Shown here piece by piece: positions 1-6,447 of a stretch of DNA of 17,966 nucleotides. The translations under genes were made by a program, and so were the position numbers. Source of the DNA: CAXXOK01 sp035399245 (GTDB taxonomy: Bacteria; Bacillota; Clostridia; Christensenellales; Aristaeellaceae); assembly GCA_035399245.1 (NCBI GenBank), contig DAOPIR010000036.1, forward strand, positions 1-17,966, given 5' to 3'. The notes below the pieces were generated by a model. That model was not told where the DNA came from. It made no database searches and saw nothing but the letters and a program-made list of their open reading frames with translations. Position 1 is the first letter of the stretch. The number at the start of each line of letters is the position of its first letter.

Positions 1-673
1 TGGCAGCTTCCGCTTCGGAGGTCGGATCATACCAGGAATTGGTGTAGGTCACGTCCATCGCTACATTGTCCACAATGGATTTCACGCCCAGACAGAAACC
101 GGTGTAGCCGGAAACCACTTCCGCATACGGGAAAGCGCCGACATAACCAATCTTGATGGTGCCGTCTTCGTTCATGTTCTTGTCTTCTACCAAGCCGTTG
201 GCTACGAGCTCGGCAAGCTTCATGCCGGCCACAACACCGGACACATAGCGGGACTGATAGGTATCGTTAAACGCATTTTTAAAGTTCGTCAAGCCGGAAA
301 GCGCTGCCGTGTCGCCGGTCATGGAGATAAATACCGCTTCCGGGCACTCGCTGGCGGCCTGCTGCATGTAGCTCTGATGGCCATAGCTGTCGGAGATCAC
401 ATAGTTGCAGCCCTGCTCCACAAGGTCCATTGCCGTGTCGTAGCAGTTTTCATCTTCGGAGATGTTGTATTTCCAAATGATCTGATCATCAGCGATACCA
501 ACTGCCGCTGCCGCTTCTTTGATACCCTGAATATGCGCATAGTCGTAACCGGTATTCTCGTCGTGCACCAGAATGACGCCGATTTTGACGGCATCCTCAT
601 CTGCCATAGCCGTTGTGGCAGCGAATACAAATACGAGGGACAGCGCGAGTAGCAACGAGATAATCCTTTTCAT
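1..673 (-). CDS. BMP/PnrA-family ABC transporter substrate-binding protein, partial (C-terminus off the left edge)
   Basis: Reading leftward from ATG at 671-673, the frame is open to the window edge (224 codons), so the C-terminus is missing. Residues 1-24 form a signal peptide (MKRIISLLLALSLVFVFA..., AMA before DEDA). The mature part opens with IGVILVHDENTGYDYAHIQG and continues with the segments QSRYVSGVVAGMKLAEL and IGYVGAFPYAEVVSGYTGF, typical of the BMP (PnrA/Med) family. These proteins bind purine nucleosides or related ligands outside the cell and deliver them to an ABC importer. The start is set by GGAGG at 681-685, seven bases upstream. Oddly, no lipobox cysteine is visible at the end of the signal, although most Gram-positive members are lipoproteins. 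guaA lies upstream on the same strand, which fits purine supply (inference). The permease and ATPase genes would be expected further left, outside the window. The family call is firm; the ligand is not known. Confidence 0.88.
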   Translation of the reverse strand, partial: MKRIISLLLALSLVFVFAATTAMADEDAVKIGVILVHDENTGYDYAHIQGIKEAAAAVGIADDQIIWKYNISEDENCYDTAMDLVEQGCNYVISDSYGHQSYMQQAASECPEAVFISMTGDTAALSGLTNFKNAFNDTYQSRYVSGVVAGMKLAELVANGLVEDKNMNEDGTIKIGYVGAFPYAEVVSGYTGFCLGVKSIVDNVAMDVTYTNSWYDPTSEAEAA

Positions 674-754
674 TTTTCATCCTCCATACTTTGCTTATAG
701 TTTTTTGCTTTTGCAAATGATACCCGATGATAAAATGCCGACCGTTTCGCCCCT

Positions 755-816
755 ATTCCACCCGATTTCAACAGAGAAGCTTTCGCATAAATTCCGTTAA
801 TACTCCGTTGGGGAAT
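755..816 (-). other. Possible structured 5' leader of the BMP-family gene
   Basis: Just downstream of the predicted transcription start, the minus strand can form two stacked helices: 812-816 with 755-759 (ATTCC/GGAAT) and 803-810 with 769-776 (CAACGGAG/CTCTGTTG, one G-U pair). There is a one-base bulge on one side and a nine-base internal loop on the other. No purine-riboswitch core is recognised. Thirteen pairs can occur by chance in a leader of this length, so this is a candidate only. Confidence 0.3.
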
Positions 817-826
817 CACAGTAATC

Positions 827-855
827 AAGATACAGTGTTTCCTAGTGTTTGTCAA
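827..855 (-). promoter_or_regulatory. Sigma-A-type promoter of the BMP-family gene, with an inverted repeat at the -35
   Basis: On the minus strand TTGACA (850-855) is followed by a 17-base spacer and TATCTT (827-832), predicting a start near 820 and a leader of about 147 bases. The -35 box sits inside an inverted repeat, CTAGTG (842-847) and CACTAG (857-862), and AGTGTTT is directly repeated at 834-840 and 844-850. This arrangement could be an operator, but no known regulator site is recognised. Confidence 0.6.
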
Positions 856-1046
856 CCACTAGATATAACTTTCAGCTGTGTTTCCAAAGGATTCGGCGCG
901 CTTTTATGCAATCTGTTTTCTACCGATTACATCACATCAAAACAGCCGGATATCCCCCGACAGGCGGGCTTGGGACATTCCTATTTATATGAGATAAATC
1001 CCTGCATCTCCTGCCGATGATTGCATTCCCCCCACAGGAATACAAA

Positions 1047-1079
1047 AGAAATACAACGCGGCTGCCGCGTTGTATTTCT
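1047..1079 (-). terminator. Rho-independent terminator of guaA
   Basis: A perfect 15-bp stem (1047-1061 with 1065-1079) closes a three-base loop. On the minus strand it is followed by a short T-rich run (TTTCTTTTG). It begins nine bases after the guaA stop codon, so it ends the guaA transcript and separates it from the BMP-family gene. Confidence 0.85.
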
Positions 1080-1087
1080 GATTTTGG

Positions 1088-2635
1088 TCATTCCCACTCG
1101 ATGCTGGCGGGAGGTTTGGTGGTGATATCGTACAGCACGCGGTTGACGCCCTGCACCTCGCCAACGATACGGGTGGCGATCTTGCCGAGAACCGTATACG
1201 GGATCTGCGCAACATCGGCGGTCATAAAGTCGTCGGTGGTCACGGCGCGGATGGCGACGGCATAGGCATAGGTACGCTCGTCCCCCATCACGCCCACGCT
1301 GCGCGCCCCCGTAAGTACGGTGAAATACTGGGAAATTCCCTTGTCCAGCCCTGCCTTGGCGATCTCATCGCGAAGGATATAATCACTTTTGCGAACAATC
1401 TCCACCTTTTCGGGCGTCAGCTCGCCGATAACGCGGATAGCCAGTCCGGGGCCGGGAAACGGCTGGCGCATGACCAGGCTTTCCGGCAGGCCGAGCGCAA
1501 GCCCCAGCCTGCGCACCTCATCCTTAAACAGCATACGCAGCGGTTCTACCAGATCTTCAAACCCCAGCTCCTTGGGCAGGCCGCCGACGTTGTGGTGACT
1601 TTTAATGGTAGCGCTGCCTTTCGTGCTGCCGGATTCGATAACATCGGGATAGATGGTGCCCTGGGCAAAAAAGTCAAGCTTGCCGAGCTTGCCGGCTTCC
1701 TGTTTGAATACATCAATAAACAGCTTCCCGATGATTTTACGTTTCTGTTCGGGATCGGTTATCCCGTTAAGCTCCCGGTAAAACTGCTCGCTTGCGTTTG
1801 CATGCACCAGCTTTACGGGGAAGGTTTTGGTAAACACCTCCACAACCTGATCGCTTTCGCCCTGGCGCATAAAGCCGTGATCCACATACACACAGGTTAG
1901 CCGATCGCCGATCGCGCGGTACAAAAGCGCTGCCGCAACCGATGAATCCACACCGCCGCTCAAGCCCAGCAGTACGGTTTTGCGGTCCCTGACCTTTTCG
2001 CGAATCCTGCGGATTTCCGCCTCTGCATAGGCTTCCATATTCCAGTCGCCCTTGAGGCCGCAGATATCAATCAGGAAATTTCTCAGGATTCGGCAGCCTT
2101 CTTCGGTGTGCGTTACCTCGGGGTGAAACTGCACGCCATATAGTTTCCGCTGTTCATCCGCCATCGCGGCAAAGGGGCAGCAATCGGTATGCGCAATTCC
2201 TTCAAAACCGCCAGGCAGGTTAACCACCTGAAAGGTGTGGCTCATCCAGCAGTGGCTTGCCTCGCGCAGGCCGCCAAGCAGTCCGCTATCCGTTTGATCC
2301 ATCACGGTTGGGGTGCGCCCGTATTCGCGCTGTTCGCAGGCTGCGGCTTCGCCGTCGAGCAAATATGCCATTAGCTGCATGCCGTAGCAAATGCCAAGTA
2401 CGGGAACGTCCATGTCGAAAATCGCTTTATCGCATTTGGGCGCGTCCGCCGCCAGCACGCTTGCCGGCCCGCCGGACAGGATAATTCCCCTGGGTTCCTT
2501 CGCCTGAATGTCCTCAATTGCTGTCGTGTACGGCAGTACTTCGGAAAACACGCCGCATTCGCGGACACGTCTTGCAATCAGCTGCGTATACTGGGCTCCG
2601 AAATCCAAAATCACAACACATTGCGGTTTGTGCAT
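1088..2635 (-). CDS. guaA: GMP synthase (glutamine-hydrolysing)
   Basis: Converts XMP to GMP using ATP and glutamine, the last step of guanine nucleotide synthesis in the cytosol. The 515-residue length is normal. The N-terminal class I amidotransferase domain has the GICYGMQ nucleophile (Cys83) and the GVQFHPEVT pair (His171, Glu173). The ATP-pyrophosphatase domain has the LSGGVDSS P-loop (225-232). The C-terminal dimerisation domain has RQPFPGPGLAIRVIGE and ends in SIEWE, as in most GuaA proteins. The frame extends upstream to 2686, but ATG at 2635 is chosen because AAGGAGG (2641-2647) lies five bases before it and the homologous N-terminus starts there. It is transcribed divergently from the small membrane protein gene and ends in a strong terminator. 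No guanine riboswitch is visible in its short leader. Confidence 0.98.
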   Translation of the reverse strand: MHKPQCVVILDFGAQYTQLIARRVRECGVFSEVLPYTTAIEDIQAKEPRGIILSGGPASVLAADAPKCDKAIFDMDVPVLGICYGMQLMAYLLDGEAAACEQREYGRTPTVMDQTDSGLLGGLREASHCWMSHTFQVVNLPGGFEGIAHTDCCPFAAMADEQRKLYGVQFHPEVTHTEEGCRILRNFLIDICGLKGDWNMEAYAEAEIRRIREKVRDRKTVLLGLSGGVDSSVAAALLYRAIGDRLTCVYVDHGFMRQGESDQVVEVFTKTFPVKLVHANASEQFYRELNGITDPEQKRKIIGKLFIDVFKQEAGKLGKLDFFAQGTIYPDVIESGSTKGSATIKSHHNVGGLPKELGFEDLVEPLRMLFKDEVRRLGLALGLPESLVMRQPFPGPGLAIRVIGELTPEKVEIVRKSDYILRDEIAKAGLDKGISQYFTVLTGARSVGVMGDERTYAYAVAIRAVTTDDFMTADVAQIPYTVLGKIATRIVGEVQGVNRVLYDITTKPPASIEWE

Positions 2636-2670
2636 GGGCGCCTCCTTTGAAGTCCAATAGGATACTCTGT

Positions 2671-2699
2671 ATTGTGCCACAAACATCGGTTTGCCGCAA
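2671..2699 (-). promoter_or_regulatory. guaA: Candidate guaA promoter
   Basis: On the minus strand TTGCGG (2694-2699), a 17-base spacer and CACAAT (2671-2676) make a moderate promoter that would start near 2664, about 30 bases before the guaA start codon. The -35 region lies in an inverted repeat spanning 2691-2715 (TTGCC with GGCAA, inner CAAG with CTTG). Both hexamers are imperfect, so confidence is moderate. Confidence 0.4.
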
Positions 2700-2733
2700 G
2701 AGGCTTGTTTGGCAAATTCCCTTGGGAAATCTG

Positions 2734-2762
2734 TTGACGTAGGAAAGCTGTACGGTTATAAT
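2734..2762 (+). promoter_or_regulatory. Strong sigma-A-type promoter of the small membrane protein gene
   Basis: TTGACG (2734-2739), a 17-base spacer and a perfect TATAAT (2757-2762) predict a start near 2769, about 28 bases before the ATG. It is divergent from the guaA promoter. Confidence 0.8.
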
Positions 2763-2796
2763 AGGCACAGTTTATAGTGTGGAAAGGGGCAAACGC

Positions 2797-3141
2797 ATGT
2801 ATCGCCGCCTGTTTGTGTTTTTGGCTGTGCTGTTTTGCGTGGTTTGCGCGCTGCTTTTGCTGTCCGCACTGATCATTACCCCCGAAGCGGAAGAAGCCTT
2901 GCCCCAGGAGCAGCCGGTAGCGCATACGATTACGGCATTTTTCAGCATGCCGCCCACCTCTACGTCCGAGTCTACCGTTTCTACACGCGAATGGCTTCGG
3001 ATTTCCGCGCTTTTCGCGGTAACCATCCTCATGCTTCCCTGTCTGCTGTGCATCTGTGATGCCAACGGACGTGTACTTTGCCAAAAGCGCTATGTGCGCA
3101 GTTTTCATTTGTTGTTTAAGCAGGATCTTGCCTGCGGCTAA
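2797..3141 (+). CDS. Small two-helix membrane protein of unknown function
   Basis: I do not recognise this 114-residue protein. It has a basic N-terminus (MYRRL), a first hydrophobic helix at about 5-28, a Ser/Thr/Pro-rich loop with acidic residues at about 29-65 (PPTSTSESTVST), a second helix at about 69-88, and a basic, Cys-containing tail. Four cysteines lie in or after the second helix (CLLCICD, VLCQK) and one near the end (LACG). The charge pattern suggests both ends are cytoplasmic and the loop is outside. ATG 2797 is preferred over the in-frame GTG at 2779 because AAAGGGG (2783-2789) lies seven bases before it. The gene has its own strong promoter and terminator, which supports it being real. 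Its position next to secDF may be coincidental. Confidence 0.75.
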   Translation: MYRRLFVFLAVLFCVVCALLLLSALIITPEAEEALPQEQPVAHTITAFFSMPPTSTSESTVSTREWLRISALFAVTILMLPCLLCICDANGRVLCQKRYVRSFHLLFKQDLACG

Positions 3142-3160
3142 ATAGCTATCTATAGAATCC

Positions 3161-3202
3161 AAAGCCGAGGAACACGCATGACATGCGTTCCTTCGCTTTT
3201 TT
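3161..3202 (+). terminator. Terminator after the small membrane protein gene
   Basis: An imperfect hairpin pairs AAAGC with GCTTT, GGAA with TTCC and CGCATG with CATGCG, with small internal loops, and runs into six T residues (3197-3202). It lies 19 bases after the stop codon and just before secD, so secD needs read-through or its own promoter. Confidence 0.65.
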
Positions 3203-3238
3203 GGTATGCAAAACAAAAGAAAGGAAGAGACAAACTTT

Positions 3239-4609
3239 ATGAAAGTCAAAAACCGTCGGCGGGTAAAGCTCTCCAAGCGCACCGGTTCCATTGTTGCGCT
3301 GTGTATTTTGCTCGTCGTCACCATCTTTGTCGGGTATATCGGGCTTAACGGCACCAACCTTGACAGCCGGGGCCTGTATAAAATGCTGCCTTGGATCCCC
3401 AAGGTAAACGTTACCAAGGAAACGTGGCCCGCATCCATCCCGCTGGGCCTTGATCTGCAGGGCGGCGTATTCGTTGAATACGAAGCGTCCATGTCCAGCG
3501 AGCTCAAGTCGGAGGGATACGACTTCAGCACGTTGTTGGACAACACCATGGATATCATCGCCCGCCGCTTGAGTGAAAAGGGCTTTACGGAAGCCACCGT
3601 ATCCAAGCTGGGCACAAGCGGCATCCGCGTGGAAATTCCGGATGTCACCGATCCCGAAGCCGTGCTGGATCTGATCGGTTCGCCGGCTGAGCTTGAGTTT
3701 TTGGACTCTGACGGCAACGTATTCCTGGAAGGCCGTTACCTGAAAACCGCTACCGCCACCACCGATGAAGACGGCAATCCGGCAATCAGCTTCTCGCTGA
3801 CCAGTGAAGGCGCCGAAATCTTCGGCGATATGACGGCCAAGTCCATCGGCAAGACCATTACCATCCAGCTGGACGGTACCGAGCTGATGAGCCCGACCGT
3901 GAACTCCGCCATCTACGGCGGCAATATCCTGGTAACCGGTTCGTTTACCGAAGAGCAGGCCGAAACCTACGCCCTGCAGCTGCAAAGCGGTTCGCTGCCG
4001 TTGGATCTTAGGCAGGACAAGCTGGACACCGTATCTGCAACCCTGGGCGACGACGCGCTGGGTTCCTCGGTTAACGCAGCCATCATCGGTATTCTGCTGG
4101 TCATGCTGATCATGATCTTCCGTTACCGCTTAAGCGGGCTGCTGGCAGACTGGGCACTGTGCATTTACATCATTTTGGTGTTCCTGTTCATCGCCATTGT
4201 TCCCGGCATCCAGCTGACGCTGCCCGGCATCGCCGGTATCATCTTAGGTATCGGCATGGCCGTTGACGCCAACGTTGTTATCTTCGAGCGTGTAAAGGAA
4301 GAAGCGCTCGCCGGCCGCCCGATCATCCACGCGGTGCGGATCGGATTTAAAAACGCTATGAGCGCCGTGGTGGACGCCAACATTACCACCATCATCGCCG
4401 CTGTGGTGCTGTTGTTCTTCGGCACAGGCTCGGTACAGGGCTTTGCCACCACGCTTCTGCTGAGCGTTATTGCATCCATGATTACGGCAATCCTGGTTAC
4501 GCGCTTCCTGCTGACACGTATGGCACGCATCGTAAAGAACCCCAAGCTCTATATGACCCCCAAAAAGCTCACTGCGCAAACAGCCGCAGAAGTAAAGGAG
4601 GCGAACTAA
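3239..4609 (+). CDS. secD: Protein translocase subunit SecD
   Basis: Membrane partner of SecYEG that, with SecF, uses the proton gradient to pull exported proteins through on the outer face. The 456-residue protein has a first membrane helix at about 17-36, the GLDLQGG motif at 70-76, a large extracytoplasmic head at about 80-275, and a cluster of five helices from about 278 to 427. Within that cluster are GMAVDANVVIFERVKEE (339 onward) and the conserved FFGTGSVQGFA. ATG 3239 is preferred over 3206 because AAGGAAG (3221-3227) precedes it; spacing is slightly long at 11 bases, and the 3206 start has no ribosome site. The protein is somewhat longer than the minimal clostridial form but complete. 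It is immediately followed by secF. Confidence 0.97.
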   Translation: MKVKNRRRVKLSKRTGSIVALCILLVVTIFVGYIGLNGTNLDSRGLYKMLPWIPKVNVTKETWPASIPLGLDLQGGVFVEYEASMSSELKSEGYDFSTLLDNTMDIIARRLSEKGFTEATVSKLGTSGIRVEIPDVTDPEAVLDLIGSPAELEFLDSDGNVFLEGRYLKTATATTDEDGNPAISFSLTSEGAEIFGDMTAKSIGKTITIQLDGTELMSPTVNSAIYGGNILVTGSFTEEQAETYALQLQSGSLPLDLRQDKLDTVSATLGDDALGSSVNAAIIGILLVMLIMIFRYRLSGLLADWALCIYIILVFLFIAIVPGIQLTLPGIAGIILGIGMAVDANVVIFERVKEEALAGRPIIHAVRIGFKNAMSAVVDANITTIIAAVVLLFFGTGSVQGFATTLLLSVIASMITAILVTRFLLTRMARIVKNPKLYMTPKKLTAQTAAEVKEAN

Positions 4610-4610
4610 G

Positions 4611-5528
4611 ATGGTCATTAAAAACCGTTCGAAAATCTGCTTGATCATCTCCGCCACCATTATGCTTACGGCGCTTGTGATGACAATCTTCGGCTACGGC
4701 ATTAACTTCGGTATCGACTTTGCCGGCGGCCTGTCCATTGAGTACAACATGAACTCTACGTTTGAGCAAAGCGATGTGGAAACCGCGCTCCGCGATCAGG
4801 GCATCACGGACTACAAGGTAACCACTTCCGGCGAGGACGGCACCACCCTTAACATCCGCATTCCCAAGCTGGACTCCGATGACGAGATCCAGGTGCTGCA
4901 AGCCGGGATTGAGGAAGAGCTGCTGGCGATCTATCCGGATATGGATACCGAAAATGCCACGGCAAGCTATGTCGGCCCCACTGCCGGCGCTACGCTGATC
5001 AAGAACGCCATCCTGAGCGTGTTGATCGCCGCGGCACTGATGCTTCTGTACATCGCCATCCGGTTTGACCTGTATTCCGGCATGGCGGCCGTTATCGGCC
5101 TGCTGCACGATGTATTCATCATGCTCAGCTTCATGGTTATCCTGCGCAATGTGATCCAGATGAACTCTTCGTACATCGCGGCCATGCTGACGATCGTCGG
5201 TTATTCCATCAACAACACCATCGTCATCTTCGACCGTATCCGTGAAAACAACGCCAAGCCCTCCTATCACAGCCTGCCGCGCGACGAGATCGTAAATATA
5301 TCCATCTCCGAAAGCTTGGGCCGTACCGTAAACACCACGCTGACCACGCTGGTTACCATCGTGTCGTTATACGTGTTGGGCGTTGCGTCGATCCGCGAGT
5401 TCAGTCTGCCGATCATCATCGGTATCCTCTCCGGCCTGTACAGCGCAAATATGATCAACGGCTATATTTGGGCGTACCTGGAGGAGCACTCCAAGACGCG
5501 CAAAAAGGCCAAGAAAAAACACAAGTAA
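4611..5528 (+). CDS. secF: Protein translocase subunit SecF
   Basis: Second half of the SecDF export motor. The 305-residue protein has a first membrane helix at about 9-29 leading into INFGIDFAGG (31-40), an extracytoplasmic P4-like domain to about 130, then five more helices. The signature VGYSINNTIVIFDRIREN is at 196-213. A lysine-rich tail (KKAKKKHK) ends the protein. It begins one base after the secD stop, and its AAAGGAGG site lies inside the secD end (4594-4601), so the two are translated as a coupled pair. A strong terminator follows. Confidence 0.97.
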   Translation: MVIKNRSKICLIISATIMLTALVMTIFGYGINFGIDFAGGLSIEYNMNSTFEQSDVETALRDQGITDYKVTTSGEDGTTLNIRIPKLDSDDEIQVLQAGIEEELLAIYPDMDTENATASYVGPTAGATLIKNAILSVLIAAALMLLYIAIRFDLYSGMAAVIGLLHDVFIMLSFMVILRNVIQMNSSYIAAMLTIVGYSINNTIVIFDRIRENNAKPSYHSLPRDEIVNISISESLGRTVNTTLTTLVTIVSLYVLGVASIREFSLPIIIGILSGLYSANMINGYIWAYLEEHSKTRKKAKKKHK

Positions 5529-5548
5529 TTTCATCACGTAATAGAGAT

Positions 5549-5580
5549 CTGCCGCGGTTTCAAACCGCGGCAGTCTTTTT
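5549..5580 (+). terminator. Terminator of the secDF operon
   Basis: An 11-bp perfect stem (5549-5559 with 5563-5573) with a three-base loop is followed by TCTTTTT (5574-5580). There is no T-run on the other strand, so it acts in the secF direction only. Confidence 0.93.
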
Positions 5581-5660
5581 ATATCTGATTGATTTTTCTA
5601 CAAGTGAAATAACTTCATATATTTCATGAAGCTGCTGCGGGTGGAAGGTTCATCCTGCTT

Positions 5661-5900
5661 TTACTTGGTCAGTTCACGAATACACTTCTCACATACCAGC
5701 TTCTCTTTGAAAAGCCGCACATCCCTTGCGCTGTTGCAAAACACACATGCCGGATGATACTTACGCAGGATGATTTTGTCCCCTTCTGTGAAAATCTCCA
5801 GCGTATCATTGATCGCGATTCCGAATGTCTTGCGAAGCTCGATGGGGATCACTACTCGTCCAAGGTTATCGAGTTTTCTGACGATGCCTGTCGATTTCAT
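5661..5900 (-). CDS. AbrB-type transition-state regulator with a C-terminal Cys4 motif
   Basis: A 79-residue DNA-binding regulator. Residues 1-48 are an AbrB/SpoVT swapped-hairpin domain (MKSTGIVRKLDNLGRVVIPI, then ELRKTFGI and EGDKIILRKY), very close to the Bacillus AbrB N-terminus. In place of the Bacillus C-terminal multimerisation domain there is a short tail with CVFC (52-55) and CEKC (70-73), a likely zinc site of the kind common in clostridial AbrB proteins. ATG 5900 is supported by GGAGG (5909-5913) eight bases upstream. It is monocistronic, converges on secF and diverges from metG. Its targets cannot be read from the sequence. AbrB-family proteins act as dimers or tetramers on AT-rich DNA; self-regulation at its AT-rich promoter is possible but only inferred. 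Confidence 0.93.
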   Translation of the reverse strand: MKSTGIVRKLDNLGRVVIPIELRKTFGIAINDTLEIFTEGDKIILRKYHPACVFCNSARDVRLFKEKLVCEKCIRELTK

Positions 5901-5957
5901 GCTTTACGCCTCCTCTTGAGGATGGTCCCTATCAAATAATGGAAGCTTTCTTACATA

Positions 5958-5986
5958 AGATTACCAAATAGTTCATATTATGTCAA
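5958..5986 (-). promoter_or_regulatory. Promoter of the AbrB-type regulator gene
   Basis: On the minus strand TTGACA (5981-5986), a 17-base spacer and TAATCT (5958-5963) predict a start near 5951 and a leader of about 50 bases. The surrounding 5940-6090 segment is markedly AT-rich. Confidence 0.75.
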
Positions 5987-6139
5987 CGATTTATTCATTA
6001 GAATGTCAGTTAATTTCTTAACAGACTCCTTTTTATACAAGGATTTCCAGCATTTACCGGTTTATGCATTGTATGTATATTTTATTGACAAGTTGGCAAC
6101 AATTCTCGCCCTTATATGTATACCGACACAACTTGCGGA
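5987..6139. other. AT-rich divergent spacer between the AbrB-type gene and the metG T-box promoter
   Basis: No gene is visible. The stretch is AT-rich and holds a small inverted repeat, GTTAA/TTAAC, near 6009-6022, and a second TTGACA (6085-6090) without a matching -10. It may carry regulator sites, but none is identified. Confidence 0.5.
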
Positions 6140-6167
6140 TTGACAAGAGAGTGAAATCCGCTATAAT
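6140..6167 (+). promoter_or_regulatory. Promoter of the metG T-box operon
   Basis: TTGACA (6140-6145), a 16-base spacer and TATAAT (6162-6167) are both perfect. The start is predicted near 6174, immediately before T-box stem I. Confidence 0.9.
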
Positions 6168-6173
6168 AAAAAT

Positions 6174-6391
6174 GCTATGAACGGGAGAGTACCGGTGGAA
6201 ACCTGCTTTCAGAGAGCCGTACCCGGTGAAATGCGGCGCAGGGAGATACGGGGAACATGGCCCGGGAGCGTTCCTGTTCGATAGGTAGGGCAGGACAGCT
6301 GGCACCGTTATCGCAATAATCAAGTGAAAAACAAGGGTGGTACCGCGAGTTTGCGCTCGCCCCTTCTGTACGGGAAGGCGGCGGCTTTTTT
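6174..6391 (+). promoter_or_regulatory. T-box riboswitch sensing uncharged tRNA-Met (AUG specifier)
   Basis: The leader shows the T-box plan. The base of stem I pairs GAACG (6179-6183) with CGTTC (6269-6273). AGTA follows on the 5' side, a distal AGAGAG bulge lies at 6211-6216, and CCTGC (6202-6206) pairs with GCAGG (6238-6242). The specifier loop GGAACATGG carries AUG at 6257-6259. The conserved T-box AGGGTGGTACCGCG lies at 6334-6347, with TGGT available to the tRNA acceptor end. AAGGG (6333-6337) can pair with CCCTT (6361-6365) and CGAG with CTCG as antiterminator. The competing terminator occupies 6354-6391. Uncharged tRNA-Met should therefore allow transcription of metG and tatD. The specifier matches the downstream methionyl-tRNA synthetase. 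Confidence 0.95.
6354..6391 (+). terminator. T-box intrinsic terminator
   Basis: GCTCGCC-CCTTC (6355-6366) pairs with GAAGG-C-GGCGGC (6374-6385), followed by six T residues (6386-6391). The 5' strand of this stem is shared with the antiterminator, which is what makes it a switch. Confidence 0.88.
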
Positions 6392-6447
6392 GTATCCGTA
6401 TTGTACTTAAACGAGCCGCAGCCGATAGACAATGAGGAGGTATTCAC

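Larger units (their letters stand above)
674..1046. other. Gene-free stretch between guaA and the BMP-family gene
   Basis: About 370 bases with no credible gene. It holds the BMP-family promoter and leader in its left half. The right half (about 863-1046) contains only a weak inverted repeat, CTGTTTT (913-919) with AAAACAG (939-945). The rest shows nothing I can interpret. Confidence 0.6.

Noticed and set aside
674..1046. Purine riboswitch before the BMP-family gene
   Set aside because: I looked for the conserved purine-aptamer loop and junction sequences on the minus strand and did not find them.
3128..3156. Possible secD promoter TTGCCT-N17-TATAGA
   Set aside because: A transcript starting here would meet the terminator at 3161-3202 at once, so it is not convincing without an antitermination mechanism.
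2611..3717. 368-codon minus-strand open frame spanning guaA upstream region to secD
   Set aside because: It runs through a terminator, a promoter and two real plus-strand genes, and has no domain or ribosome site.
3146..3985. 279-codon open frame on the minus strand opposite secD
   Set aside because: It lies opposite a fully recognised secD, has no ribosome site, and its product shows no known domain; long antisense frames are common opposite GC-rich third positions.
5605..5645. Terminator of the AbrB-type gene (CTTCAT/ATGAAG inverted repeat)
   Set aside because: The arms are short and AT-rich and no T-run follows on the minus strand.
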